Shown here: in pieces, positions 1-11,859 of the stretch
Layout: every line of letters begins with the position of its first letter
Numbering within the stretch: the stretch's first letter is position 1
From: Gigaspora margarita
Lineage: Eukaryota; Glomeromycota; Glomeromycetes; Diversisporales; Gigasporaceae
Assembly (NCBI GenBank): GCA_009809945.1
Contig: WTPW01000060.1
Location: forward strand, 642,513-706,512
Length of the DNA: 64,000 nucleotides
Reading direction: 5' to 3'
Program-made: the position numbers and the translations under genes
The notes under the pieces: model-generated
Seen by the model: only the letters and a program-made list of their open reading frames with translations
What the model was told of the DNA's origin: nothing
Databases searched by the model: none

Positions 1-148
1 TTTTTTTTTTTTTTTTTTTTTTGAGGCAGTCATGAATAACTATTTGTTTCACTTATTATACCCTTAAAGCTGAGAAAGTCATTCAAGGTTAGTAGTGCTG
101 TTTTTCTATGGTCAAGTTACAGAATGTGAAATAATGTAACTGTTTTAG

Positions 149-3100
149 GATCAGATGATTTTAAAAATGGATCGGAACAAGTCAAAACCTCGGAGCAAAG
201 TATGTAGATTCTATTTTTAATATGATTTGAAGAATCAGCTAGCTCAGAACATACTAAGCTACCTTTTTATATACATTTTTGGTTTAGAACAAGTGAATCT
301 TAAACCTATTGAAAATTCTTTACCAAGTCAATTGATAGAATTTATGGAAATTGATGAATTTGAAAATTCAGATCAGGGTAAGTTCTTTTAAATTGATCTT
401 TGTACATGTTGGAATTGGAAATATCAAACTTGCTGAATGCTACATTTAATCATTTGATAGAATTGGCAGAATTAGAATCGGATGAGTTTGAGGGTAAATT
501 CTTTTTAAATTAATACATACATGTTTGGGCCAAAATAATAAATCACCTGAATGCTATTTGTTAATTCATTTGGCAGAATTAGATAGGCTCGAAACTTCAG
601 AGCAAGGTAATTAGAATTAGTTTAATTTGAAGAATGAACTATATTAGCAATTCTTAATAAAGCTACATTTTTTATAGATCGTATTTTGGGGTCAGAACTG
701 GAAAATATTGATCCTGCTGAATTTCTTTTGTTAACTCAGCCAGTGGAACTGATTATTGGTTCATGTTTTTCATCTTGGGCAATTGCTGAACATTATGTTA
801 AAGAGTATGGTCAGCAAAGGGGATTTGCTATTAATCGTTATCGAGTTGGTTATCACAAAAATTCTGATTCAACTAAGCGGATTGTAAAAAAAAGAACATT
901 TTCTTGTGAGTATGGTGGAAATTACAAGCCAAAGAAGACAAAGCCATTGGATCAACAAAGTAACAAGGGATCAAAAAAAATGAATTGCAAATGGCACATT
1001 AATTTATCCAAACCTGAAAATAGTGGTTCTGTGCATATAACCTTTATACATTTAGAGCATAACCATGAACTACTTGCAGATAATGCAAAATTTGCTATGA
1101 AGTTTAAAAAATTTAATCAGCCTGTATTGGAAGAAATTGAGTATGCAGTTGTGCATGGACGATGTAACGCTTATACTATAAGAAACTTGTTGAAACTACT
1201 GTTCCCTGAACAACTTTTTCTTATTCAGGATCTTTCTAATGCCATCCAGAAGATTAAATGTAAAAATCAAATCACTGGATCAGATGCATCTCAATTGCTA
1301 AAATTTCTCTTAAATCAGCAGAAGGAAGAGCCAACAATGTTTGTACAGCCATTAATCAATACGGATAGTGATAGACTTAGTGGTATATTTTGGATGACAG
1401 CTAATCAGATAATGCTATAGTCTTGCTACTCTGATGTTATACTTCATGATAATACTTCTCGAACAAACAAATACAATTATCCATTATCACTATTTATAAT
1501 CGTTGACAATGAAGGAAAGTCACGTTTAGGTGCTCAGGCATTTTTAAATGATGAAACACAAGAAAGTTATGAATGGGTCCTGCAACAAATATTAGATACT
1601 ACAGGCTCTGAACCAAAGGTTATATTAACAGATATGGATCCAGCTATGGAGGCAGCATGTAAAACAGTATACAAAAATACTTATCATATATACTGCATTT
1701 GGCACATGTCACAGAACCTACCAAAACGGCTCAAAGCAAAACTTGGAGCAGCAAACTTTAATCACTTTGTTTGTAGTTTTTGGAAAATGCGTAATTCATT
1801 ATGCATAGATGTTTTTGAGCAACAATTTCAAACATTGTTAGAAACTTTTTCAAATGCAAATGAATACTTACAAAATTCAATTTATTCGATACAACATTCT
1901 TGGGCATGTGCATTTACTAGTCGTATATTACAGCTGGTATGCAATCAACACAACGTGTTGAGTCGATTAATGTGATAATCCACAAGGCAGTTTTTTCTAG
2001 TTCTACTATGTTTGATGTAGCTGAAGTTTTAGATGCGCGAATGCAGAAAGAGGATATAAATAAAGAGTTTTTGACATGGAAATACAAATCAGTAACACAT
2101 TACCAGCCATTCGTTGTGGAAAGTTTTTTTAGTGATATTAATAAGATCATTAAAAAATATTTTTCAACAAGAATTATCACGGAAATTCAAAAACAAATGT
2201 GTGAATCCGTGATATATAGATGTGAAAAGTTGTCTATTGAAGAGGCTTTTAAAGATCAATCGGTAATAGTAATGCAATTAAATAGTTATAAAAACAAGAG
2301 TTTAAACCAATATTAATATTGGTGTCTTTTATATATTTAGGATCAAGATGAATTATATGAAAGTCAAATTCAAGCTAATAGTCACGAAGACATTGAGCAT
2401 ATCGAAGATTACTATGATCATCAGCAAACATATTTAAAAGCACTACTAAATTCAGTTACAAAGAATTCAGTTAAAGAAGTATAGCAAATCATTCCATATA
2501 TGGTACCAAGCTCATATCAACACATTATAATTCTTAACGATGGAACTCATTTATGTACATGTTTATTATTGGTCTTCCACAGAATTATTTGTCGTCACTA
2601 TTTTAAGCTGATGATCGAAAATCCAAATGCTTTATTTCACCCTATCTTAACACCAACTAGATGGCTTCAAGATAAAGCTTGGGCTTGTGTTAATTCTATT
2701 TTTAACAAACAGTTTATTGGAACATCAACAAAACATCTTAAACAAGCTGATTATACTACTTTACATCAACCTGTTTTTATTCCAAAGCATTATGATTATA
2801 TTCAGGAGATTCAAGCTCGTCAACATGTACAAAAAAAAGCAGATTATGGTTGACTTATAGGACATTTTAAGAAAGCTTTGAATTATTTATTAGAAGATAA
2901 TAATCAAGGAAATTTGGACAATATTATATTGGCATATATTTCTGAAAAGGAGGCTAAGCTAAATGCTAAAATGCAATCAGAAAGAAATATTCTTACAGAG
3001 AATATGAATTTGAATAATGAGATAAAATTGCCGCAGAGGCAAATTTATAATATAGATTATATTAATGATCCACTCAAATATCAAAGAAGAGGTAGACCTG

Positions 3101-3276
3101 CTAGTAAACGGCTTAAGGCTTATAATGAGAAAATAGATAATAGCAAGGTCCAAAGAAAAAATACTGAGATGACTTTAGCAGTAAATGAAAATCACAATAA
3201 TAGTGAACGTAAATGTAGGTTGTGTCACAAAACAGGGCATTATGCTCCTAAATGCCCTAGTAAGGAAAGTTGTTAG
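149..3276 (+). pseudogene. Decayed FAR1/MULE-type transposase gene
   Basis: DNA transposase of the Mutator-like (MULE) superfamily with a FAR1-type N-terminal zinc module. In order: FAR1-like Cys/His region about 905-1080 (ending in an HNHEL motif); MULE catalytic core with Asp at 1448 (HDNT), Asp at 1631 (TDMDPAM) and Glu at 1960 (QSTQRVES); SWIM-type CxC...CxH zinc motif about 2554-2600; AT-hook-like RRGRP about 3089; CCHC zinc knuckle (CRLCHKTGHYAPKC) about 3211-3255. It is broken by in-frame stops TAG 1418, TAG 2482 and TGA 2851, and by a one-base frameshift near 1925-1935. A phase-0 intron is likely at 2263-2340 (gtaata...tttag). Small upstream exons (149-199, 288-377, 461-493, 577-606, then 678 onward) are inferred from GT/AG sites, all phase 1; the first start codon is not identified. 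The domain order is typical of autonomous MULEs; element ends were not found. Confidence 0.82.
288..677 (+). repeat. Tandemly duplicated exon-intron modules at the MULE 5' end
   Basis: Three short phase-1 exons (288-377, 461-493, 577-606) encode similar acidic strings such as EFMEIDEFENSDQG, ELAELESDEFEG and ELDRLETSEQ. The introns at 378-460 and 494-576 align along their whole length (GTAARTTCTTTT... at the start, CTGAATGCTA and TCATTTG near the end). The introns at 200-287 and 607-677 also resemble each other (ATTTGAAGAAT, AAGCTAC). This pattern is what unequal duplication of an exon plus its intron would give. Splicing is inferred, not shown. Confidence 0.55.
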
Positions 3277-4214
3277 CCATGTGATATTGTAGTATGTAAG
3301 TATATGTGTACATACGTACGTATTTGGTATCAGGTATAGCAATTGTGATTTTAATGTATATAGTCAAATATCTAGCTTTTATGTGATCGTATTATATGGT
3401 TTGCATATCGATATACAATTTTAATTGTAAGCGTATTTTACTATGAAGTTTAAGTATTGTAAACTAATAATCTTGTATGAAGCTTATATGAAATCTTGCT
3501 TCCAGAATCATGAGTTTTAGAAATGCAATAGACTAAAGCGAATCAATATAAATAAAATTTTAATAATGACATTGATATGGGACGCATTGCAGTTAAATTC
3601 TCTTGTATATTAGAATTTAAGATTAGTAATTCTATATTTAAACGGTCCAATAAAAATTTGTCACATGACAACTATGACACATAATACAATGCGATAAATA
3701 ACATTTGCTGCACTATGCAATAAATAAATTTACTCTAATAATAAATAAATAATTTTTATATTAAATTGCGAAAACTTGCAAATATTAATTATTTAATTTA
3801 AAATATAATATATAATAATAAATAAAAAAATAAAATTTATAATAAATTGTGAAACCTTGCAAGCATGATTATGTGAATATAATAATTATTAATTGATATC
3901 ATATTAGATATATATCGATTATTATCACTATTGATAATAATCGGCAGGGGTGTTAATTATCGATATATATCTGGTTAATCCTGTAATCGATATATATCTA
4001 GTAGATATATATTGGTTAACCGGATATATATCGATTACTATCACTATCGATAATAATCAGCAGGGGTGTTGATCATCGATATATATCTTACCGGTTAGTA
4101 ATCGATATATATCTATATATAAAATTTGCTGATGATCTTAATAAAACTTTAAATAATTTTACTTTATTTAATTGTTTAAAATTGTCCAAAATTGTCCAAA
4201 TTATTGTCCAAAGC
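3277..4214. other. AT-rich intergenic stretch with ATCGATATATAT dyads
   Basis: No coding signal. From about 3899 to 4120 there are two diverged copies of a unit of about 115 bp, each containing several ATCGATATATATC/GATATATATCGAT dyads, the TATCACTAT.GATAATAATC palindrome and the motif CAGGGGTGTT. The rest is A/T-rich with no structure that I can name. Confidence 0.5.
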
Positions 4215-4511
4215 AGGACCCTGAACATCTAGTATAGAGGTCATACTTGAAATTTTTTAGCAAAAATACCTAAAATTTGAAAAGCAAAAAACAGTTTTTG
4301 GCAATTATCTTGGCATTCAGTAATTCAATTTGAATGAACTTTTTTTTAAAATGAAGCTCCTAGTGAGGCGCATCTAACAAAAAAAAGTTTATTCAATTCT
4401 GATTACTGGATTAGAAGTTATTAAAGTAAATAAATTTTGTCATTTTTAGCAAATTAGATCAAAATTGGCCAAAATCCAGTTATGACCTATATGAGAAATG
4501 TCTGGGGTCCT
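4215..4511. mobile_element. 297-bp MITE, AGGACCC family
   Basis: Terminal inverted repeats read AGGACCCTGAACATCT and, inverted at the right end, AGGACCCCAGACATTTCT. The flanking 8-bp direct repeats are identical: TCCAAAGC at 4207-4214 and 4512-4519. A second copy of identical length lies at 39115-39411. No ORF inside. An 8-bp duplication fits hAT or P-like transposases, but the AGGACCC termini are not classical for either, so the superfamily is left open. Confidence 0.85.
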
Positions 4512-4519
4512 TCCAAAGC

Positions 4520-4768
4520 TGTCCCATAACAACACTGCTCTAAACCTAATATTAACTATCAAAAATGCTACCAAACTGTATCACTTGTGGAACCACTACT
4601 GATGTACTGATATGAAACTTATTACCTATTAACTAAAGAAAAAAAACTGTATTAGTATACTTGCCTACCAAACAAGAAAAACAACTAGCTTGAAAAATGC
4701 TTACATAAAGACCTTCTACGTAATCATTACCTAAAAGAAAAAAAGTACTAGTTGGTGTTAGTTATACT
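4520..4768. other. Short spacer
   Basis: AT-rich unique-looking DNA between the 297-bp MITE and the large palindromic element. It ends in GTTATACT, the left target-site copy of that element. No gene seen. Confidence 0.5.
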
Positions 4769-5074
4769 AGGACCCCAGACATCTCTCATATAGGTCATAA
4801 CTAATCTGCATGAATTTAGATATTTTTGCTACCCCTAAAATCAAGTAAATTTGCTAAAAATTAGATTATTTTATATAAACATTATAGTAATTTGCTAAAA
4901 ACTAAATTATAACATCTAGTATCGAGTAAATAAATATAGTATAAAATTTTTTATTTGAATTCATAGAATTAAAATAAAAAAATTTTTATCAAATTTGGTC
5001 AAGAACTCGTGGAGATATCTTTGATGAAAGTTCCTGTAAACAATTTCAATGTAGCTTCTTTGTAATATATTTTT

Positions 5075-8008
5075 TTTGCTTTTTTAAAATAACCTACTGT
5101 TCAGCGATGATTTACAAGAAATTTTACTATGCTAACTAAAAAAAATTTATAACAAGACTTGTAGCATATATCATGGACTAATAGAATCTCAAATTTTATG
5201 AAAAAGTATTAAAATCTTGTGAAGATATTAACGTTTTTGTAAATTCAGATGCATACATTTTCGCAAGTTTTCCTCTAAACTTCAAATGCTTTCTGAAGTA
5301 CTTTCTCAAAATGAAACCTCCAAAACATGACTAAGTAAATTGATAGAATAGGTATATTAAAGTCTTTGGTCAAAATTTTATCAAAAACGGATCAATATTG
5401 ACGAAGTTATGATGATTTTTCAATTTGCTTCCAGATTTTGGATTTTCTAAAATTTACAATTTTAATAAAAACAGAAAAATTATATCACAGGCTAGATTTT
5501 ACAAGTTCAAATAAAACAAGTTACTGCGTACTAAGTAAACTTTTAGAGCATATTATTAACTAATAGAATTTCAAATTTTATAAAAAAATATTAAAAACTC
5601 GTAAAGATATTAATATTTTTGTAAATTTGAACACATATGTTTTTGCAAACAATTTTAGCACGTGATATACATTTTTGGAAATAGAAAAAATCTTTCATTA
5701 AAAATTTCTCTATGGCAAAAATACCATTCCTGATGGATTGTCAGTGCCTTTCCTGATGGGGTGAAAAAAATTTTTTTACATCCCCATTCCTGATGGACTG
5801 ATAAGCTGTGGAAAAAATTGTTTACAATGTTTAATCGAAGATAACTTGACACTCACTTGACCAAATTTGATCAACTTTTTTTTATTTTAATTGTAAAAAG
5901 CAGTAGAATTAAAATAAAAAAAGTTGATCGAATTTGATTAGAAGGGTGTCAATATATCTTCGATCAAAGTTTTGTACAATTCTAAAACGTTTATCAAATA
6001 TAAGCTGCGGAAAAAATTGTTTACAATCTTTGATCGAAGGTAACTTGATACCAGCCTGACCAAATTCGATCAACTTTTTTTTGTTTTAATTGTAGAATGC
6101 AGTAAAAAAAGTTGATTGAATTTGGTCAGGTGAGTGTCAAGATATCTTCAATCAAAGTTTTGTAAAATTCTAAAACGTCTATCAAATATAAGCTGCGGCA
6201 AAAAACTATTTACAATCTTTGATCGAAGATATCTTGATACCTACCTGCCCAAATTTGATCAGCTTTTTTTATTTTAATTGTAGAAAGCAGTAGAAATAAA
6301 ATAAAAAAAAGTTGATCGAATTTGATTAGAAGAGTATCAAGATATCTTCGATCAAACTTNGTAAAATTCTAAAANATAAGCTNNNNAAAAAAATTGGTTA
6401 CAATCTTTGATCGAAGGTAACTTGACACCACCCTGACTAAATTCGATCAACTTTTTTTTATTTTAATTTTACGGTTTTTTACAATTAAAACAAAAAAAAG
6501 TTGATCAAATTTGGTCAGGTTGGTGTCAAGTTACCTTCGATCAAAGATTGTAACTAATTTTTTTCCGCAGCTTATATTTGATAAACGTTTTAGAATTTTA
6601 CAAAGTTTGATCGAAGATATCTTGATATTCTTCTAATCAAATTCGATCAACTTTTTTTTATTTTATTTCTACTGCTTTCTACAATTAAAATAAAAAAAGC
6701 TGATCGAATTTGGTCAAGTAGGTGTCAAGATATCTTCGATCAAAGATTGTAAATAGTTTTTTGCTGCAGCTTATATTTGATAGACATTTTAGAATTTTAC
6801 AAAACTTTGATTGAAGATATATTGACACCCACCTGACCAAATTCGATTAACTTTTTTTTATTTTAATTCTACTGCATTCTACAATTAAAAAAAAAAAGTT
6901 AATTGAATTTGGTCAGGTTGGTGTCAAGTTAACTTTGATCAAAGATTGTAATCAATTTTTTTCCGCAGCTTATATTTGATAAATATTTTAGAATTTTACA
7001 AAACTTTGATTGAAGATATATTGACACCCTTCTAATCAAATTTGATCAACTTTTTTTATTTTACTTCTACTGCTTTCTACAATTAAAATAAAAAAAAGTT
7101 GATCAAATTTGGTCAAGTAGATGTCAAGTTACCTTCGATCAAATATTGTAAACAATTTTTTTCGCAGCTTATCAGTCTATCAGGAAAAGTATGTAAATCA
7201 GTAATTTTTTTTATCCCATCAGGAAAGGTACCAATGATCTATCAGGAACAGTATTTTTGCTTCTCTACGAGTTCTTGACCAAATTCGATTAAAATTTTTT
7301 TATTTTAATTCTACAAATATATAAAATTCAAATAAAAATTTTTTTATCGAATTTGGTCAAAAACTCATAGAGAAATCTTTGATGAAAGATTTTTTCTATT
7401 TCCAAAAACATATATCATGTGCCAAAATTGTTTGCAAAAACGTATGTATCTGAATTTACAAAAACGTTAATATCTTTACAAAATTCAACATTTTTTTATA
7501 AAATTTGAGATTTTTTTAGTCAATAATATGCTCTAAAAGTTTACTTAGTGCGCAGTAACTTGTTTAATTTGAACTTGTAAAAATCTAGCCTATAATGTAA
7601 TTTTTCTGTTTTTATCAAAATTGTAAATTTTAGAAAATCCTGAATCTGGAAGCAAATTGAAAATAATCATAACTTCGTCAATATTAATCCATTTTTTATG
7701 AAATTTTAAATGAAGACTTTAAAATATCTATTCTACTAACTTACTTAGTCACGTTTTGGAGATTTCATTTTGAGAAAGTACTTCTAAAAGCATTTGAAGT
7801 TTAGAGAAAACTTGCGAAAACGTATGCAACTGAATTTACAAAAACGTTAATATCTTCACGAGTTTTTAATACTTTTTTATAAAATTTGAGGTTCTATTAG
7901 TTTATGATATGTGCTACAAATCTTGTTATAAAATTATTTTTAGTTAGCATAGTAAAATTTCTTGTAAATCATTGCTAAACAGTAGGTTATTTTGAAAAGT
8001 TAAAAATT
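5075..8008. repeat. Giant hierarchical palindrome, centre about 6474
   Basis: The left arm beginning AAAATAACCTACTGTTCAGC near 5085 is mirrored by the right arm ending near 8000. Inside each arm a unit of about 190 bp is repeated (starts near 5807, 6002, 6188, 6383 and mirrored after the centre). Each unit is itself an inverted repeat built on TTTGATCGAAG and GATCAACTTTTTTT, so there are dyads within tandem units within a larger dyad. Low-quality N bases at 6360-6386 lie next to the centre, a usual sign of assembly difficulty in palindromes. Confidence 0.8.
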
Positions 8009-8169
8009 ATTATATAAATTATTAACTAATTCACTTAATAATAACCCTGTGCAATTGTATTACATAATTATTTGTTTATCAACATACAATTATGATCAAT
8101 GATCATAATACATATGCAGGTTAAGTACCAAGTTGCTATTGATACTAAAGCCCGATTATATGCTACAAC

Positions 8170-8350
8170 AGGACCCCGAAATATACATAGATAGGTCAGG
8201 TATGAGTTTGCTTATTTTTGAGGTTTTTTAGGCAGATCTTTTCTATTTATAGTAATTTTTTTGCTTATTTTTAAAGTTTTTTCTGCAGATCTTTCCTTTT
8301 TTAGTAACCCTATAATTAACCTGACCTCTCCATGTATATTTCGGGGTCCT
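8170..8350. mobile_element. 181-bp MITE with AGGACCCCGAAATATACAT termini
   Basis: Perfect-looking ends AGGACCCCGAAATATAC and GTATATTTCGGGGTCCT, flanked by identical 8-bp duplications GCTACAAC (8162-8169, 8351-8358). The interior is a tandem pair of a unit of about 65 bp (TTTGCTTATTTT...GCAGATCTTT). The sister copy is at 60473-60649. It sits inside the 4.1-kb element and is therefore younger than it. Confidence 0.88.
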
Positions 8351-8882
8351 GCTACAACTAGTGATGCCACCGAAATTGATTTTTGAAAAAGGTCTATTTC
8401 ATCTTCATTAGAGAAAATTAAAATTTTTTATAAGAAAGAGCAAATAAAATTTATATAGATATGTTCCTTATAATTTCGTCTATTCAAAAAAAGTATCAAA
8501 TAATTTCATTTTTTAAGTAAAATAGATCAAAAACTATTTCGTCTTCAAATTTTAATTTCAGGTTTTCAAACTCGAAATGCTTTTATCCTAATATATATAG
8601 CTACAACTACTTTTCAATTATAATTGATTATCATTTTGCTCTGTAAACTATTAATAACTTGTTATGTCCAGATTGATTATTATTAAAATGTGGTTAAATT
8701 GCTAGAAATAAAATATAACATGTATAAAATCTTAGTAATTCACCAAAATATTCAGTTATGATCCTTTTTAAAATTAATTTTAATTTGCTAAAATTAAAAT
8801 TTGGACCTTAGATCAAAATTGAATTAATTTGCTAAAAAAAAAATATGACATATATTAGAGATGTCTGGGGTCCTGTTACACT

Positions 8883-9170
8883 CGTTACAAAAAAGATTCA
8901 AAGAAACACTTTATTAGCTAAAAATAAAAATACCAACCTAAATATTTGACAATTGCCCAAAAAGACAAAAAGACATACCATATCTAGAGATGGATAAAAT
9001 AGTATTTTTGCTACTATGCATGCGCATAATATGCAGCATGCATGCATGCATATAAATATAGCATAGTTAAAATTTATTATTGGTTTTAAGTCAAGTTTGA
9101 GTTTGGTTTGAGTCTGGTTCAAAGTTTGCAAACTAATCAAAGTTCAAATATATTTATATGTATTTTTTGG
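8883..9170. other. Spacer with TGCATGCATG microsatellite
   Basis: AT-rich, with a short alternating purine/pyrimidine tract (GCATGCATGCATGCAT) near 9034-9050. A short minus-strand ORF here (8898-9140) has no recognisable motif and is not called. Confidence 0.45.
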
Positions 9171-11092
9171 TGCTGAACAAGTTTACTTAGTGTATGAAGT
9201 TAGAATTAATTAATAAAATTTTATGAATCATAAGAATTTATAGACTTTTATTAATAAAATTCTATAAATCTTATAATTTGCAAATTTTTATTAACTAATT
9301 CTAACTTTATGCACTAAATAAACTTGTTCAGCATATATAAATACATCAAATTGGCAAAATTACTTTTATTTTACTTGAAATTTAGAAAATAAATATATAG
9401 TTTTGGATTTTTGATCAAAAAAATCAAATTTTAGCATCATTTTTCCAAATTTCAACTAAAATAAAAATAATATTATCGATTTAATATAATTATAGATGCT
9501 GAACAAGTTTACTTAGTATATAAAGTTAGAATTAATTAATAAAATTTTGTAAATCATAAAATTTTATAGAATTTTATTAATAAAATTATATAAAATCTTA
9601 TAATTTACAAATTTTATTAATTAATTCTAACTTTATGCACTATGTAAACTTGTTCAGCACCTATAATTATATTAAATCGGCAGTTATGTTTTTATTTTAG
9701 TTGAAATTTGAAGAAAAGATGCTTAAATTTGACTTTTTGATCAAAAATCCAAAATTATACATCTATTCTCTAAATTTTAAATAAAATAAAAACAATACTA
9801 CTGATTTAATGTATTTATATGTGCTAAACAAGTTTACTTAGTGCATATAGTTAGAATTACTTAATAAAAATTTGGGAATCATAAGAATTTATAGAATATT
9901 ATTAATAAATTTTATAAAATCTTATAATTTACAAAATTTTACTAATTAATTCTAACTTAATGCTTGTCTAGCACCTAAATATATATTAAATCAGCAGATT
10001 TATTGTTTATTTTATATGAAATTTGAAGAAAAGATGCTTAAATTTGACTTTTTTGATCAAAAATCCAAAATTATACATCTATTTTCTAAATTTCAAGTAA
10101 AATAAAAATAATCCTACTGATTTTATGTAATTATAGGTGCTAAACAAGTTTATTTAGTTCATAAATTTAGAATTAATTAATAAAAAGTTGTGATTCATAA
10201 GATTTTATAGAATTTTATTAATAAAATTCTATAAAATCTTATGATTCACAAGATTCACTAATTAAGTCTAACTTAATGCGCTAAGTAAACTTGTTCAGCA
10301 TCTAAAAATATATTAATCAGCAGAATAGTTTTTATTTTACTTGAAATTTGGAGAAAAAGGCTTAAATTCAACTTTTTTGATCAAAAATCTGAAATTATAT
10401 ATCTATTCTTTAAATTTCAAGTAAAATAAGTATAAAGTTAGGATTAATTAAGGATAGGAGGTACAAATTGCAAATTATATATAAAATTTGTGGTATTGAT
10501 TTATTCTTTTTAAAATTTTGTAAAATTTTTTTAAGCAAATCGTTTTTAAACTATTAAATAAAAGTATAGAGCAGGTTTTTCTAATTCTAAAAATAGCAAA
10601 TTTGTTAAAATTGGTTAAAAATTTGTCAAGTTATAACGATTTAAATTTTAGTTGTCAAAAGTTGTTTACAAAATCATATGATGATCATATGATATCAACC
10701 AATCAAAATTAATTATTTTGTGTAACTGGAAGAAATTTGAGCCCACTGGGGGAAACTTTATGATATATAGAAATATAATTTTTTTAAATATATACTTTAT
10801 TAAAATTTTACTATTATATAACATGCATTTTGGTTTATATATTATAAAATTTTATTCAAATTTGATTACAACTATAAAAAGTTTTATTAGTAGCACATTT
10901 TTAATTTCTATATAAATCTAATTTTCCTACTAAAATCATATGATAAAAGATCTATATACCCTTATCCTTAATAGAAATTTATGAATTTTAAGATTTTATA
11001 GAATTTTATTAATAATATTCTATAAATTCTTATAATTCATAAAATTTTACTAATTAATTCTAACTTCATGCACTAAGTAAACTTGTTTAGCG
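9171..11092. repeat. Array of alternating hairpins (A type and B type)
   Basis: Hairpin A, about 163 bp, has ends TGCTGAACAAGTTTACTTAG and CTAAGTAAACTTGTTCAGCA. Copies lie at 9171-9333, 9497-9659, 9822-9973 and 10138-10300, and a fifth (about 10430-11092) is split by an insertion. Between them lies hairpin B, in which AAGATGCTTAAATT and AATT.AGCATCTTTTCT-like arms surround TTTTTGATCAAAAA. The period is 311-329 bp. Related copies occur near 17404, 18752, 21290 and 40925-44330. No protein coding potential. Confidence 0.8.
10452..10967. mobile_element. 516-bp piggyBac-type element (TTAA-flanked)
   Basis: Flanked by TTAA on both sides (10448-10451, 10968-10971), with inverted termini GGATAGGAGGTA and, from the right, GGATAAGGGTATATAGATC. 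It splits the fifth hairpin A. Internal blocks (for example ACCAATCAAAATTA and TTACACAAAAT in inverted form) are shared with the 1-kb element at 15173-16181. No transposase ORF. Confidence 0.65.
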
Positions 11093-11623
11093 CCAAAAAT
11101 ACATTCAAACTCAAATCAGTTAGCAAATTTCAAACCAGATTTAGACTAAACTCATAGATGAGTCTGAGTTTGATAAAATTTAAAGTCTAATTCCAGACCA
11201 GACCCAGACCAGACCTAGGATACTAAATTAGGATTAGTGTTTATATTAGAGTTTGAAGTTAACATTATATATAGTAAATCAATTAAAGGATATTTTTTGT
11301 TAATATGCAGAAAGTTGTTTTTTATAAAGTTTGTTAAGAAATAAGTGATATTTTAATTTTCTTTAGAATGAATATTTTCTGATCATGTTACATTACACCA
11401 AATTGAAAACTGTTATTGGCTAATTTACTGCAGATTGTTATATGATCCAAACTTTTTTTGCTATAGCTAGAGTACTCAAATCATATCTCTATATGCAACT
11501 CATATTACTATAATATAGCAATAGTAGTATTATTTTTTTTTCTAGGTGCATTTTGATATATAGATTGTTAAACTATGCGTATGCATGATGCATGCATGTG
11601 CATAGTGCTCACCTCTAACCATA
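11093..11623. other. Intergenic AT-rich stretch
   Basis: No gene. Contains TCTGAGTTTGA/CAGACCAGACC-like short repeats near 11100-11215 and a GATGCATGCATGTGCAT tract near 11587-11603. Confidence 0.4.
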
Positions 11624-11829
11624 TCCTATCATGAATAAGCACCCCTTTTTGAAATTTTAAACTTAACAATCTTAACAATTATTTAATTAAATTTAATAAA
11701 AATTTATTTATTTAAATTTTATAAATCTATAAAATTTAAATAAATAAATTTTTATTAAATTTAATTAAATAATTGTTAAAATTGTTGAGTTTAAAATTTT
11801 AAAAAAGAAGATACTTATTCATGATAGGA
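11624..11829. mobile_element. 206-bp fold-back MITE, TA-flanked
   Basis: Almost the whole element is one palindrome. The ends TCCTATCATGAATAAG and CTTATTCATGATAGGA are complementary and flanked by TA on both sides. Its centre (about 11731) reads AAATTTTATAAATCTATAAAATTT. A TA target fits the Tc1/mariner group. Confidence 0.65.
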
Positions 11830-11859
11830 TACGGTACAACAATAATGACAACAGATCAT

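Larger units (their letters stand above)
4769..8874. mobile_element. 4.1-kb non-autonomous element with AGGACCCC termini and palindromic interior
   Basis: Left end AGGACCCCAGACATCTCT and right end (inverted) AGGACCCCAGACATCTCT match over the first 18 bases, with diverged similarity for about 30. Flanks are GTTATACT (4761-4768) and GTTACACT (8875-8882), a 7/8 match expected of an old 8-bp target-site duplication. The interior holds a giant inverted repeat (about 5075-8008) and a nested 181-bp MITE (8170-8350), but no transposase ORF. The element at 57128-59801 is a second family member. Length and structure suggest a fold-back element mobilised in trans by the same unknown transposase as the 297-bp MITEs. 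Confidence 0.75.

Noticed and set aside
2317..2340. Gene end at the TAA at 2314-2316
   Set aside because: The phase-0 intron 2263-2340 carries the reading directly into the SWIM domain, so the stop is more likely intronic.
9171..10300. Regular repeats suggestive of a CRISPR array
   Set aside because: Repeats are about 163-bp palindromes with drifting similar spacers, in a eukaryotic genome with no cas genes.
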